A stretch of DNA of 64,000 nucleotides, from assembly GCA_937995595.1 (NCBI GenBank), contig CALKJW010000002.1:1-64000 (forward strand). Reading direction: 5' to 3'. Of the stretch, positions 1 to 8,202 are shown one piece after another. Origin of the DNA: an uncultured Phycisphaerales bacterium (GTDB lineage: Bacteria; Planctomycetota; Phycisphaerae; Phycisphaerales; UBA1924). The position numbers and the translations under genes were made by a program. Numbering within the stretch: the stretch's first letter is position 1; each line of letters begins with the position of its first letter. The notes under the pieces were generated by a model. That model saw only the letters and a program-made list of their open reading frames with translations. It made no database searches and was not told where the DNA came from.

Positions 1-486
1 CGTCGCCCCGGTGTCGGTCAGCACGAACGGGACGCCTGCGCCGTTGTTGCCGTAGTTGTCAGCGCTGAAGCCGAACGTGGTCTGCGGGTTGCCGGGACGG
101 TCGATCAGCGTGATCTCGGTGTTGCTGGCGTCGTGGCGCAGCCGCACGCTCACGTCGCCCTGCCACGTGTGCAGGATGATCAACTGCACGCGCAAGTTCA
201 GGATCGGATCGCCGTCGGTGGTCATCGTGTCGAACACCGTCGTGTTGTCGGTAATGGCCAGCGCGGGCGTCCGCGTGACGGAGTTCGGGCACGGCCCGCG
301 CATCTGCGCGCCGCCCGGCGCCTGCGGCGCGGGCAGATTGGCCTCCAACTGCTGCTGACGCAACTTGGCCTGCACGTCGGCCGTCGCGTCGTTCACACCT
401 GCCGCCTGCCGGGGCGGCACGCTCGCGGCCAGAGCAACCGCGCACATCGCCGCCGCGGCGATTCCGCCAATCATCCTCGCAATCAC
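1..486 (-). CDS. Secreted protein with a proprotein-convertase P-domain (3' end outside window)
   Basis: The reading frame is open from a GTG at 486 to the window edge, giving 162 residues of a longer protein. The start is set by a purine-rich AAGGAAGG about 7 bases upstream of the GTG; an in-frame ATG at 474 lies too far from it. The N-terminus (MIGGIAAAAMCAVALAAS) is a typical signal peptide. From about residue 75 the sequence resembles the P/Homo B domain: an alternating strand pattern with LHTWQGDVSVRL followed by TEITLIDRPG. In known proteins this beta-sandwich follows subtilisin-like proteases or sits in large secreted planctomycete proteins; no protease domain precedes it here. The function of the whole protein cannot be told from this fragment. 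Confidence 0.72.
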   Translation of the reverse strand, partial: MIARMIGGIAAAAMCAVALAASVPPRQAAGVNDATADVQAKLRQQQLEANLPAPQAPGGAQMRGPCPNSVTRTPALAITDNTTVFDTMTTDGDPILNLRVQLIILHTWQGDVSVRLRHDASNTEITLIDRPGNPQTTFGFSADNYGNNGAGVPFVLTDTGAT

Positions 487-634
487 GGTCCACCTTCCTT
501 TTCGGGACAATCGCCCGTTGAACCGGGTCGCCGATCGGGGGGCTCCTCCGCTCCTCTGGTCGCGCCGAACCCGCATTCCTTACTACTACCACGGAATCGG
601 TCCCGCGCCAAGGGATTCGTTCACCAGACGCGGT

Positions 635-1297
635 TTATTGATCTGAGAGCGGGGTCCACGCAACGGGCGCGCACACGGCTTCACCCAACCGCTTTGCGAA
701 CGACTCGTCGGAAACTTCCACGACGCCGAACCGTGCCGTGTGCGGATTGACCATCTGCACGTCGAGCAACCGGAAGCCGATCTGTTGAAGATGCCGGGCG
801 AGCGTGACCAGGCACACGCTGGAGGCGCCCGATCCGCCCCACTCGGGGCGACAGAACATGCTCTCGGCGAAGAACGCCGCGCCGATGGAGACGCCGTAGA
901 TCCCGCCGACGAGCGTGTCGCGCCCCTCGAACCCGCGCCACGCCTCGATCGAGTGCGCGTGCCCCAACTCGTGCAGCGCGGTGTAGGCGTCGATCATCTC
1001 GTCGCTGATCCAACTCCCCGCGGCGCCGCCGCGCTCGGGCCGGACCGCCGCGCAGCCCGACATCACCTCGCGGAAGGCCCGGTCGCAGGTGAGCCGGAAC
1101 CGCCCCCTGCGCGCAAGGCGCGCCACGGTCCGCGGCACGTGCAGGCCGCCGGGCTCCAGCGGCAGGATCGCTCGCACCTTCGGCCGGTACACCCGCAGCA
1201 CGCGCGGCCCGCGAGTCGGCGGGTCCGCCATCACGAAGTACCCGCGACTGTAGAGTTCCAAGAGCAGTTCGGGTGTTAGTTGGTGCTGATCGGACAC
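635..1297 (-). CDS. aat: Leucyl/phenylalanyl-tRNA--protein transferase
   Basis: This 220-residue protein transfers Leu or Phe from charged tRNA onto proteins with N-terminal Arg or Lys, marking them for ClpS/ClpAP degradation in the cytoplasm. The family signature is visible: LTPELLLELYSRGYFVMADP at the N-terminus, then WISDEMIDAY, LHELGHAHSIEAW, GGIYGVSIGAAFFAESMF and a C-terminal segment with LDVQMVNPH. Length matches the family (about 200-240). The frame is open further upstream to 1417, but homologs begin near the LTPE motif. The GTG at 1297 has a TACCCT hexamer 6 bases before it, which fits a leaderless start. It is divergent from the small membrane genes at 1405. Confidence 0.93.
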   Translation of the reverse strand: MSDQHQLTPELLLELYSRGYFVMADPPTRGPRVLRVYRPKVRAILPLEPGGLHVPRTVARLARRGRFRLTCDRAFREVMSGCAAVRPERGGAAGSWISDEMIDAYTALHELGHAHSIEAWRGFEGRDTLVGGIYGVSIGAAFFAESMFCRPEWGGSGASSVCLVTLARHLQQIGFRLLDVQMVNPHTARFGVVEVSDESFAKRLGEAVCAPVAWTPLSDQ

Positions 1298-1303
1298 GCC
1301 GCA

Positions 1304-1309
1304 AGGGTA
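1304..1309 (-). promoter_or_regulatory. -10 element of aat (leaderless)
   Basis: TACCCT on the minus strand ends 6 bases before the GTG at 1297, so transcription should begin at or within a base of the start codon. No Shine-Dalgarno is present. Confidence 0.5.
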
Positions 1310-1404
1310 CAGGCGGCGGGGTGCCGCCGGCGCGGCGGGCGTTTGCTCGCCGCGGCGAAATCGCGCGGGCATAATCCCAAGAACGCCCACATCCGGAGGC
1401 GCAC

Positions 1405-1635
1405 ATGGACTGGTCACAGTTCTTGGAGAAGGTGCTGCGCGACGACGTGTTGATCCCGACGCTCATCGCCGGCACCGTGGTGTTGGTTGTGCTGTTCAGG
1501 TCCGTTGTCTCGATGGTGTCTTCGGTCTCGCGTGAGCGCACCCGGCGCGAGATCGCCGCGTACATCGCCGAGGGCTCGATGACCCCCGAGCAGGGCGAGC
1601 GGCTGCTGAAGGCGGGCCGGAGCGAGAATACCTGA
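1405..1635 (+). CDS. Small single-span membrane protein, SHOCT-like tail
   Basis: A 76-residue protein preceded by a good Shine-Dalgarno (GGAGG, 5 bases before ATG) and a CATAAT hexamer at 1370-1375. One hydrophobic segment (about residues 15-37, LIPTLIAGTVVLVVLFRSVV) is followed by a cytoplasmic helix rich in Arg/Glu and the motif RREIAAYIAEGSMTPEQGERLL. That tail resembles short SHOCT-type oligomerisation helices. It has no enzyme motif. The next gene (1684) encodes a paralog with the same plan, so the two probably act together at the membrane. The role is unknown. Confidence 0.8.
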   Translation: MDWSQFLEKVLRDDVLIPTLIAGTVVLVVLFRSVVSMVSSVSRERTRREIAAYIAEGSMTPEQGERLLKAGRSENT

Positions 1636-1683
1636 TCAGAGCGCGCTGTGCGAACCCGACGACGCCGAGGAAAGGACAACCGC

Positions 1684-1962
1684 ATGGACCTGTTCACGCT
1701 GGCCGCGACACAACTGGGAGAACTGATCCCCGTCGCCGCGATGGGCGTCGGCGGTGTGATCGCCGTGACGTGGATCATCATGGCGACGATCGACTCGACG
1801 GTGAAGGCGCGAGAGAAGGAAGCCACGCGGCGCGAACTGGCGGCGTACGTCGCCGAAGGGTCGATGTCGGCGCAGGACGCCGCGAGCATCATGAACGCGG
1901 GTCGATCGGCGCGGGCGGTGGCGTCGGCCGACTTCACCTGCGGGCCGAAGAAGGCCTGCTGA
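1684..1962 (+). CDS. Small single-span membrane protein, paralog of the upstream gene
   Basis: A 92-residue protein, start ATG at 1684 with AAAGGAC about 6 bases upstream; an in-frame start at 1648 lacks a ribosome site. It repeats the plan of the gene 48 bases upstream: N-terminal amphipathic stretch, one transmembrane helix (about residues 15-36), then TRRELAAYVAEGSMSAQDA and AGRS, matching the tail of the neighbour nearly word for word. A Cys-containing extension (CGPKKAC) ends the protein. The last 29 bases overlap the 3' end of the convergent glycogen debranching gene. Co-transcription with the upstream paralog is likely; the function is unknown. Confidence 0.8.
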   Translation: MDLFTLAATQLGELIPVAAMGVGGVIAVTWIIMATIDSTVKAREKEATRRELAAYVAEGSMSAQDAASIMNAGRSARAVASADFTCGPKKAC

Positions 1963-4120
1963 TCATCGCGAGCACGCGCAGGGTCTCGGCGACCGACCAC
2001 GCCTGCGCCGGGCAGCCTCCGGCGCGCTGGGGCGCGCCGGGCGCGTCGTCGCCGTCGTAGACCTCGGCGATCTGCCCGGGGCAGGTGCCCTCGCGCGGTT
2101 GCGCGGTGCGCGGGTCCAACGATTCGAGCACGGGCTGGAGGATCTGCCGCGCCTCGCGCCGAGCCGCGGGGCTGAAACCGCCGTCGCGCAGCACCGCCTC
2201 GGCCAGCGGCCCCAGCAGCCACGGCCACGCGGTGCCCTGGTGGTACGCCGCGTCGCGCTCAAAGAGTGTGCCGCGGTACCGCCCGCGGTAGCGCGGGTCC
2301 GCCGGGTCGAGCGTGCGCACGCCCATGGGCGTGAGCAGGCGCGCCCTGACCGTGTCGATGACGGCGCGGCGGCGCTGCGCGTCGAGCATGGAGTGCGGCA
2401 GACTCGCGGCGAAGATCTGGTTTGGCCGGATCGAAGCATCCGGCGCCCACTTCCCGCTGTCGTCGGGCGTCAGGCAGTCGAACAGCGCGCCGGCCCGCTC
2501 GTTCCAGAACGCCGCGGCAAACGACCTCCGCGCCGCGTCGGCGAGGTCGTTGAGGTTGGCGGCTTGTGCCGGATCATCGGGCGCAACCGCCGCGGCCAGC
2601 GAGCGCAGCGCGTTGTACCAGAGCGCGTTGATCTCGACCGCCTTGCCGTGGCGCGGCGTGAAGGTCACGCCGTCGCGGCGCGCGTCCATCCACGTCAACT
2701 GCGTGGCGGAGGTTCCCGCGGCGATGAGCCGGTCGATCGGGTCCATCGCGATGTTGTGATCGGTGCCCTGACGGTACCACTTGACCACGTCGGCGCAGGC
2801 GTCGCGCAGTTCGCGGTCGAACGCGGCGCGGTCGCCCGTCACCGCCAGCCACGCGCACGCCGCGTGCACGAACCACAGCGACGCGTCGACGGTGTTGTAC
2901 TCCGGCTCGCCGGTGCGGTCGTCGAAGACGTTGGGGATGATGCCGCGCCGACGCGCCCGCGCGAACGCGGTGAGTTGGCGCAGCGCCTCCTCGTGCCGGC
3001 CCGTGGCCAGCATCAGGCCCGGCAGGGAGACGAACGCGTCGCGCCCCCAGTCGGAGAACCACGGGTAGCCGGCGATGGTCGAGACGCCCGAGCGCGCCCC
3101 CGCCGCGTCGGTCCGCGCGACGACGAACGCGTCGGCCGCGCGGGCCAGCACGCCGAGCACGCCCGCGTCGCCCGGTTCGCACCCGGACGCCGCGGCCGCG
3201 GCCAGCGCCGCGCCGCGCCGGCGCTGTTCGTCGAGTTCCTCGTCGATCGAGTGGCGCGGCCGCCCGCCGTGCCCGCACTCCGGGTCGTCGAGCCACGCGA
3301 CAAGGTCCGCGTGCGCCTCGTTCACGCCCGGCGCGAGGTCGATCTCGAACGCGCCCGGCGAGAACAGATCCTCGACGCAGTCCTGCCCCCGGTCGGCGTC
3401 CTGCGCGTAGAAGAAGTCGTACCACCACTGCGGATCCTCGGCGAACCTCGCGGCGCCCGCGGCGAGTTCGACCGACAGCCGCGCGCCGTCGCGCGCAACC
3501 TCGACGCCCGTCCGGCCCGCGCGCACCGCGAACGGGTCGGCCCACGCGCGGCGGATCAACCCGTGGAAGTCGCGCAGCGAGACCAGCGGTCGGACCGACA
3601 GCCGCGCGGCGCGTCCGCGCGACGCCGGGGCGCGACGCAGCGTGTAGCGCACGCCGGCGGCGTTCACGCCCCGGAACATCGTCAGCTCGCGCGTCAGGTC
3701 GAGGCCCGTGCGGTCGTCGGCCCACAGCCACCGGCACGAGTGGTCGCACTCGAACGCCGCGAGCCGCGTGCAACCGTCGGGGTGAAGCACCGGCGTGCGC
3801 GCGTTGAACTCGAACGATGAGAACTCGACGGCGCCCAGCCCCTGGACCTCGGCCCGTTCCACCAGCGCGTTGAGCGCGGCGACCCGCGCCACCGGCGGCC
3901 TGCGCGAGGCGACGAGCAGCGCGTGGTAGCGGCGCGTCGGCAGACCCGCCGCGGTGCCCATGGCGAACCCGCCCAGACGGTTGGTCAGCAGCCACTCCTG
4001 CCCGCGCAGGGCCGCGAGCCCGGCCGCGCCGGGGTACGCGAACCGCGCCTCGCTCTGGGCCGCGATCTCGGGGGCTCGAACGCGTGCGCTGGGCGCGGCG
4101 GGGGTCATGGTGCGTGGCAT
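1934..4120 (-). CDS. Glycogen debranching enzyme (amylo-alpha-1,6-glucosidase, GH133-like)
   Basis: A 728-residue cytoplasmic enzyme that should hydrolyse alpha-1,6 branch points of glycogen or limit dextrin. The N-terminal half (about residues 20-300) is the GDE_N-type beta domain, with LTNRLGGFAMGTAAGLPTRR near its start. The C-terminal half is the GDE_C (alpha/alpha)6 catalytic barrel, with GYPWFSDWGRDAF at about residue 348 carrying the conserved Asp, and later NQIFAASLPHSML and HQGTAWPWLLGP. Length is normal. ATG 4120 was chosen because GGAG lies 6 bases upstream; ATG 4132 and 4108 are alternatives. The gene is divergent from the GspE-like gene and overlaps the 3' end of the convergent small gene by 29 bases. 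Confidence 0.93.
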   Translation of the reverse strand: MPRTMTPAAPSARVRAPEIAAQSEARFAYPGAAGLAALRGQEWLLTNRLGGFAMGTAAGLPTRRYHALLVASRRPPVARVAALNALVERAEVQGLGAVEFSSFEFNARTPVLHPDGCTRLAAFECDHSCRWLWADDRTGLDLTRELTMFRGVNAAGVRYTLRRAPASRGRAARLSVRPLVSLRDFHGLIRRAWADPFAVRAGRTGVEVARDGARLSVELAAGAARFAEDPQWWYDFFYAQDADRGQDCVEDLFSPGAFEIDLAPGVNEAHADLVAWLDDPECGHGGRPRHSIDEELDEQRRRGAALAAAAASGCEPGDAGVLGVLARAADAFVVARTDAAGARSGVSTIAGYPWFSDWGRDAFVSLPGLMLATGRHEEALRQLTAFARARRRGIIPNVFDDRTGEPEYNTVDASLWFVHAACAWLAVTGDRAAFDRELRDACADVVKWYRQGTDHNIAMDPIDRLIAAGTSATQLTWMDARRDGVTFTPRHGKAVEINALWYNALRSLAAAVAPDDPAQAANLNDLADAARRSFAAAFWNERAGALFDCLTPDDSGKWAPDASIRPNQIFAASLPHSMLDAQRRRAVIDTVRARLLTPMGVRTLDPADPRYRGRYRGTLFERDAAYHQGTAWPWLLGPLAEAVLRDGGFSPAARREARQILQPVLESLDPRTAQPREGTCPGQIAEVYDGDDAPGAPQRAGGCPAQAWSVAETLRVLAMISRPSSARR

Positions 4121-4446
4121 CCTTTGCTCCATCGGACGGGACGGAGGTTGGATGATGGAAGGTCCGCCGCGGATTCGGGGCAAACCGGCCCGCGGGGCCC
4201 CGAAGTTCGGGCGGAGCGGCGGGCGGGGGGGAACCAACCAGCCGCGTCCGCCATATCGACGTGGGTGGCGTGTGCGCGCCGCAGGCCGTTCGGCTAGACT
4301 CCTGACCCCGGTGTTCGGCTTCGTCCGCCGCGGCCGGGAAAGTTCGGGCGGCGTCGGTCGGGCCGTGGCCCGAGCGCCGCAACCGGGTGTCCGGGTCGTT
4401 GCGGCGCCCAGATCACCCGCTCGCTTTCCAACGCTCACGCACCACC
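4121..4446. other. Divergent intergenic region
   Basis: This 326-base gap separates the debranching gene (minus) from the GspE-like gene (plus). No convincing coding frame. A TAGACT hexamer on the plus strand (about 4293-4298) is a plausible -10 for the rightward gene, leaving a leader of roughly 140 bases. No clear -35 and no strong hairpin seen. Confidence 0.4.
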
Positions 4447-6264
4447 ATGACGACCCCCCTCCTGCCCGTACACGCGAACACGCTGACCGACCTCTCCGGC
4501 CCGGCCCTTCTGCTGGCCGAGGGCGCGTCGTCGATGATCCTGCTCTCGCTGTGGAAGCCGATCCTCGTGCTGCTGCCGTTGGTCGGCTGGGCGTGGGTGA
4601 TCGCCAAGGTCTACGACAAGCACGCGGCGCAGTTCTTTCTGCCGCGGCGGAAGTGGAACCTGGCGCACATGTGCGCGGGCATGCTGGCCGTGGCGCTGGC
4701 GGTCGGGCTGGGGCTGGTGATCGGCAGCAACGAGGGCGCGTTCTGGGCGGGCTTCGCGGCCATGCTGGTGGTGCTCGCGGCGGACCTCGCGGCGTACGCG
4801 ATGGCTGCGAACAAGGACGAGCGCGTGCCGGAGAAGTACCACATCCGCTTCAACGCCGAGACGATCTTCGGCGAAAGGAAGAAGGTCGAGAGCACGGCGG
4901 GGCTGGCCAAGGTCGCGCTGGCCATCCGCTCGCAGGACGAGAAGGGCAAGTACACCGTCACCGTCGCCCCGCCGCTGGCCGACTCGCCCGAGTACGCCGT
5001 GCGCACCGCGGCCGAGCAGGTGTGGATGAACGCGGTCAAGTCGCGCGCCTCGCAACTGGACATCGGCCCGACCGGCAAGGACAACCAGTACGGCGTGTCG
5101 TACCTGGTCGACGGCATGCGGGTCGCGGCCGAGACGATGCCGGCCCAGAACGCCGCGCAGGTGATGAACTTCTGGAAGGCCGCGGCCAAACTCGACGTGA
5201 CCGACCACCGCCGCAAGCAGACCGGGCACGTGCAGGTCGAGCAGCACGAGGTCAAGCGCATCGGGCGGGTCACGAGCATCGGCGTGCAGGGCGGGATGCG
5301 GCTGACGATCCTGTTCGACCCCGAGCAGGCGGTGACGCGCAAGCAGTCGGAACTGGGCCTGCTGGACGTGCAGCTGGCCGAGTTGCAGGCGATCGTCGCC
5401 GACGGCAAGGGCGTGGTGCTGCTGGCGGCGCCGGCCGACATGGGCCGCACGACGACCTTGTACGCCGTGACCAAGATGCACGACGCGTACACCACGAACG
5501 TGCAGACGGTGGAGATCGAGCCGCAGGCCGCGCTCGAGGGCGTGCGGACCAACGTGTGGGACCCGCAGAAGGCCGGGCAGGAGGGCGGCGCGCCGGGCGG
5601 GGCCGAGTTCAGCACGACGGTGCGCTCGATCCTTCGGCGCGACCCGGACGTGGTGGCGGTGGCCGAACTGCTCGACGCCGCGACGGCCAAGGAGATCGCC
5701 AAGGCCGACCACGAGCGCACGCGTATCTACGTCTCCGTCCGCGCGCCCGACGCGCTGGCGGCGATCCAGATGTACGCCAAGGCGGTGGGCGACCTGAAGC
5801 AGGCCGCCGACTCGCTGCACGGCGTGGTGGCCCAACGGCTGGTCCGCAAACTGTGCGTGAACTGCCGCGTGGCCTACCCGCCGACGCCGGACATGCTCAA
5901 GAAACTCGGCATCCCCGAGGGCAAGATCCAGCAGTTGTACCGCAAGGGCGGTCAGGTGCTGATCAAGAACCGCCCGGAGGTCTGCCCGGTGTGCAACGGG
6001 GGCGGGTACATCGGGCAGGAAGCGCTGTTCGAGGTCTACTCGATCGGCCCCGAGGAACGCTCGCTCATCACGCAGGGCAACCTGCAGGGCCTGCGCGCCG
6101 CGCTCCGCAAGCGCCCGCTGCCGACGATCCAGCAGGTGGGGCTGCGCAAGGCGGTGGAGGGCGTCACCAGCATTGAGGAAGTGATGCGCGTGACCAGCGA
6201 CGCGCCGGCCGGCGGCGCGGCCAAGCCCGCCGCGGGCGGCACGCCCGAACCCGCCCCGGCCTGA
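4447..6264 (+). CDS. Membrane-anchored GspE/PilB-like protein with degenerate Walker A
   Basis: A 605-residue protein. Residues about 25-130 hold three hydrophobic segments, unlike normal GspE/PilB ATPases, which are soluble. The rest follows the secretion-ATPase fold. The P-loop position (about 329-340) reads APADMGRTTTLYA, so the invariant Lys is Arg and two Gly are lost. The Walker B region reads DPDVVAVAELLDAATA instead of the usual DPDVVxxGEIRDxETA. The zinc tetracysteine is intact (CVNC at about 470, CPVC at about 514), and FSTTVRSILRRDPD is conserved. ATP hydrolysis is therefore doubtful; a structural or regulatory role is more likely. It is followed 73 bases later by a CvpA-like membrane protein. 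A complete GspE is encoded at 39426-41144. The ATG at 4447 has no clear Shine-Dalgarno. Confidence 0.85.
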   Translation: MTTPLLPVHANTLTDLSGPALLLAEGASSMILLSLWKPILVLLPLVGWAWVIAKVYDKHAAQFFLPRRKWNLAHMCAGMLAVALAVGLGLVIGSNEGAFWAGFAAMLVVLAADLAAYAMAANKDERVPEKYHIRFNAETIFGERKKVESTAGLAKVALAIRSQDEKGKYTVTVAPPLADSPEYAVRTAAEQVWMNAVKSRASQLDIGPTGKDNQYGVSYLVDGMRVAAETMPAQNAAQVMNFWKAAAKLDVTDHRRKQTGHVQVEQHEVKRIGRVTSIGVQGGMRLTILFDPEQAVTRKQSELGLLDVQLAELQAIVADGKGVVLLAAPADMGRTTTLYAVTKMHDAYTTNVQTVEIEPQAALEGVRTNVWDPQKAGQEGGAPGGAEFSTTVRSILRRDPDVVAVAELLDAATAKEIAKADHERTRIYVSVRAPDALAAIQMYAKAVGDLKQAADSLHGVVAQRLVRKLCVNCRVAYPPTPDMLKKLGIPEGKIQQLYRKGGQVLIKNRPEVCPVCNGGGYIGQEALFEVYSIGPEERSLITQGNLQGLRAALRKRPLPTIQQVGLRKAVEGVTSIEEVMRVTSDAPAGGAAKPAAGGTPEPAPA

Positions 6265-6337
6265 GCCGCTCCCCCTCCCCCGCTCCGACGCGCGACGGAC
6301 GTTTCATCGAACCCGTTCGAACCGAGCCAACGACACC

Positions 6338-8119
6338 ATGATCCACGCACCCGTCATCGCCATCATCGCCGTGATCGCTTACATCTGGGCGTCGCGCGGG
6401 TTCTTCTCCGCCTTTCTGCACATGGTCTGCGTGATCGTGTGCGGCACGCTGGCGTTCGCGCTGTGGGAGCCGGCGGCGCACCTGATCATGAGCCTGGACG
6501 ACTCGCGGACCGGCTGGCTGACCGAGTACGCCTGGACCATGGGCCTGCTGCTGCCGTTCTGCCTGCTGCTGGGCGTGTTCCGCCTGGCGGTTGACAAACT
6601 CATCCCGTGGAACGTCGATCTCGACGGGGCGAGCAACCTGATCGGCGGCGGCGTGTGCGGGCTGGTGTCGGGCGTGCTGACGGCGGGCATCGTCCTGCTG
6701 GGCGGGCAGTACCTGCGCCTGGGCACCGAGATCATGGGCTGGAACGCCGTCGCCTACGAGAGCAACGGCTCGCTGGTGCACAAGTCCAACGTCATCCCGC
6801 CGGCCGACCGCATGACGGCGTGGTTCTTCTCGCGCCTGTCCGACACGACCTTCCGGCCCATCTCCGGCGAGTCGCTGGCCAAGTGGAAGCCGGGCATGGC
6901 CGACGCCGGGCACATGCTCCGCGTCACCTTCCCCCCGCCCGACGGCGGCGGACGCCAGACCATCAAGCCCGACGCGGCGGAGGTGCTGGGGCGCTACGTC
7001 TTCGAGCCCGCCAACCCCAAGGACCTGACCACCGACTCGTTCGACGAGGTCCGCAACCAGACGTACAACTACGTCGACGGCTCGTCGCTCTCGGCCGGTC
7101 AGAGTTACATCGAGGGTTTCGTCGTCCGGTTCAAGGCCGGTGCCAAGGAAAAGACCGGGCGCATCGTGGTGGGCAACGGGCACGTGCGGCTGATCGTCCG
7201 CAACCGCGAGGACACCGAGTCGATGGCGATCGCGCCGATGGCGGTGATCTCGCAGGCCGCGGGCGACAACCCGCGCCTGGGCCGCTGGCGGTTCGACGCG
7301 CCCAACGCGTTCATCGCCTCGGTCGGCGGTCGCGACGACGCGCCGATGGCCTTCGAGTTCCCCGTGCCCAAGGGCTCCAGGCCGCTGGGTCTGGAGGTCA
7401 AGGGCGTGCGCTTCGACGTGCGCGGGCAGAAGCCGTTCGCGACGTTCACGTCGCTGGCCTCGCGTGACGCGGCGATCCGCTCGGGCACCATCACGCCGAC
7501 GCGCGCCGCCGACCCGCTCGACGAGTCGGGCGCGGTGGTGTACACGATCACGCCCAACGACATCGCCGCGTTCATCCGCATGAACGACGGGCTGTTCGAC
7601 GGCCTGATGATCCAGAAGGACAACCGCAAGGAGATCGAGATCCTCGAGGAGGGCCAGCGGAACTGGATCATCGGCGGGTTCGCCAAGTTCAACAACAACG
7701 AGATCCAGCGCGGCGCGGGCGTCGACCAGCGGCTGCAGGTCCGGCGCTTCCAGGCGACCGAGGACACCGCGATCGTGCAGGTCGTCGTCGACATCACCAA
7801 CACGTCGTTCGGGTTCCTCTCCAACGCCGCGGCGAACATGGACCAGAGCCGGGCCCCGACGCTGTACGACCACAACGGCACGCCGTACAGCCCGCTGGGG
7901 TTCATGTACAAGGACAGCGGCGAGACGTGGATCCGCTTCACGCCGCAGACGCCGATCACGGCGGTGACGGACCTCCCGCCGCTGACGCGCTCGCGCCCCG
8001 AGCAGCGGCTGATCCTGGTCTTCCGCGTCAGCAAGAACGTGCGGATCGAGAAGTTCGGCGTCGGCTCCAAGATTCTGGCGACGTTCAAGCCGCCGCTGGA
8101 CACGACCACCAACCGCTGA
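6338..8119 (+). CDS. CvpA-family membrane protein with large C-terminal domain
   Basis: A 593-residue protein. Residues 1-130 contain about four transmembrane helices in the pattern of CvpA/colicin V production proteins (WASRGFFSAFLHMVCVIVCG, then a Gly-rich GGGVCGLVSGVLTAG helix). CvpA itself is about 160 residues; here some 450 further residues follow, rich in beta strands and without a motif I recognise. This part is probably outside the cytoplasm. The gene lies 73 bases after the GspE-like gene on the same strand, so the two likely form one transcript, closed by the hairpin at 8138-8177. The function of the C-terminal domain is unknown. Confidence 0.75.
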   Translation: MIHAPVIAIIAVIAYIWASRGFFSAFLHMVCVIVCGTLAFALWEPAAHLIMSLDDSRTGWLTEYAWTMGLLLPFCLLLGVFRLAVDKLIPWNVDLDGASNLIGGGVCGLVSGVLTAGIVLLGGQYLRLGTEIMGWNAVAYESNGSLVHKSNVIPPADRMTAWFFSRLSDTTFRPISGESLAKWKPGMADAGHMLRVTFPPPDGGGRQTIKPDAAEVLGRYVFEPANPKDLTTDSFDEVRNQTYNYVDGSSLSAGQSYIEGFVVRFKAGAKEKTGRIVVGNGHVRLIVRNREDTESMAIAPMAVISQAAGDNPRLGRWRFDAPNAFIASVGGRDDAPMAFEFPVPKGSRPLGLEVKGVRFDVRGQKPFATFTSLASRDAAIRSGTITPTRAADPLDESGAVVYTITPNDIAAFIRMNDGLFDGLMIQKDNRKEIEILEEGQRNWIIGGFAKFNNNEIQRGAGVDQRLQVRRFQATEDTAIVQVVVDITNTSFGFLSNAAANMDQSRAPTLYDHNGTPYSPLGFMYKDSGETWIRFTPQTPITAVTDLPPLTRSRPEQRLILVFRVSKNVRIEKFGVGSKILATFKPPLDTTTNR

Positions 8120-8137
8120 CCGCCGGCTGTTTCGGAA

Positions 8138-8177
8138 CAAACACGGGCCCGCGCACGCGCGCGGGCCCGGTGTGTTT
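8138..8177. terminator. Bidirectional GC-rich hairpin between convergent genes
   Basis: A near-perfect inverted repeat (AAACAC GGGCCCGCGC, short loop, GCGCGGGCCC GGTGTGTTT) lies between two convergent stop codons (8119 plus, 8203 minus). A-rich and T-rich flanks give it terminator character in both directions. Confidence 0.75.
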
Positions 8178-8202
8178 CGGCATCGGCCGCTCGCCGTTCG
8201 CG

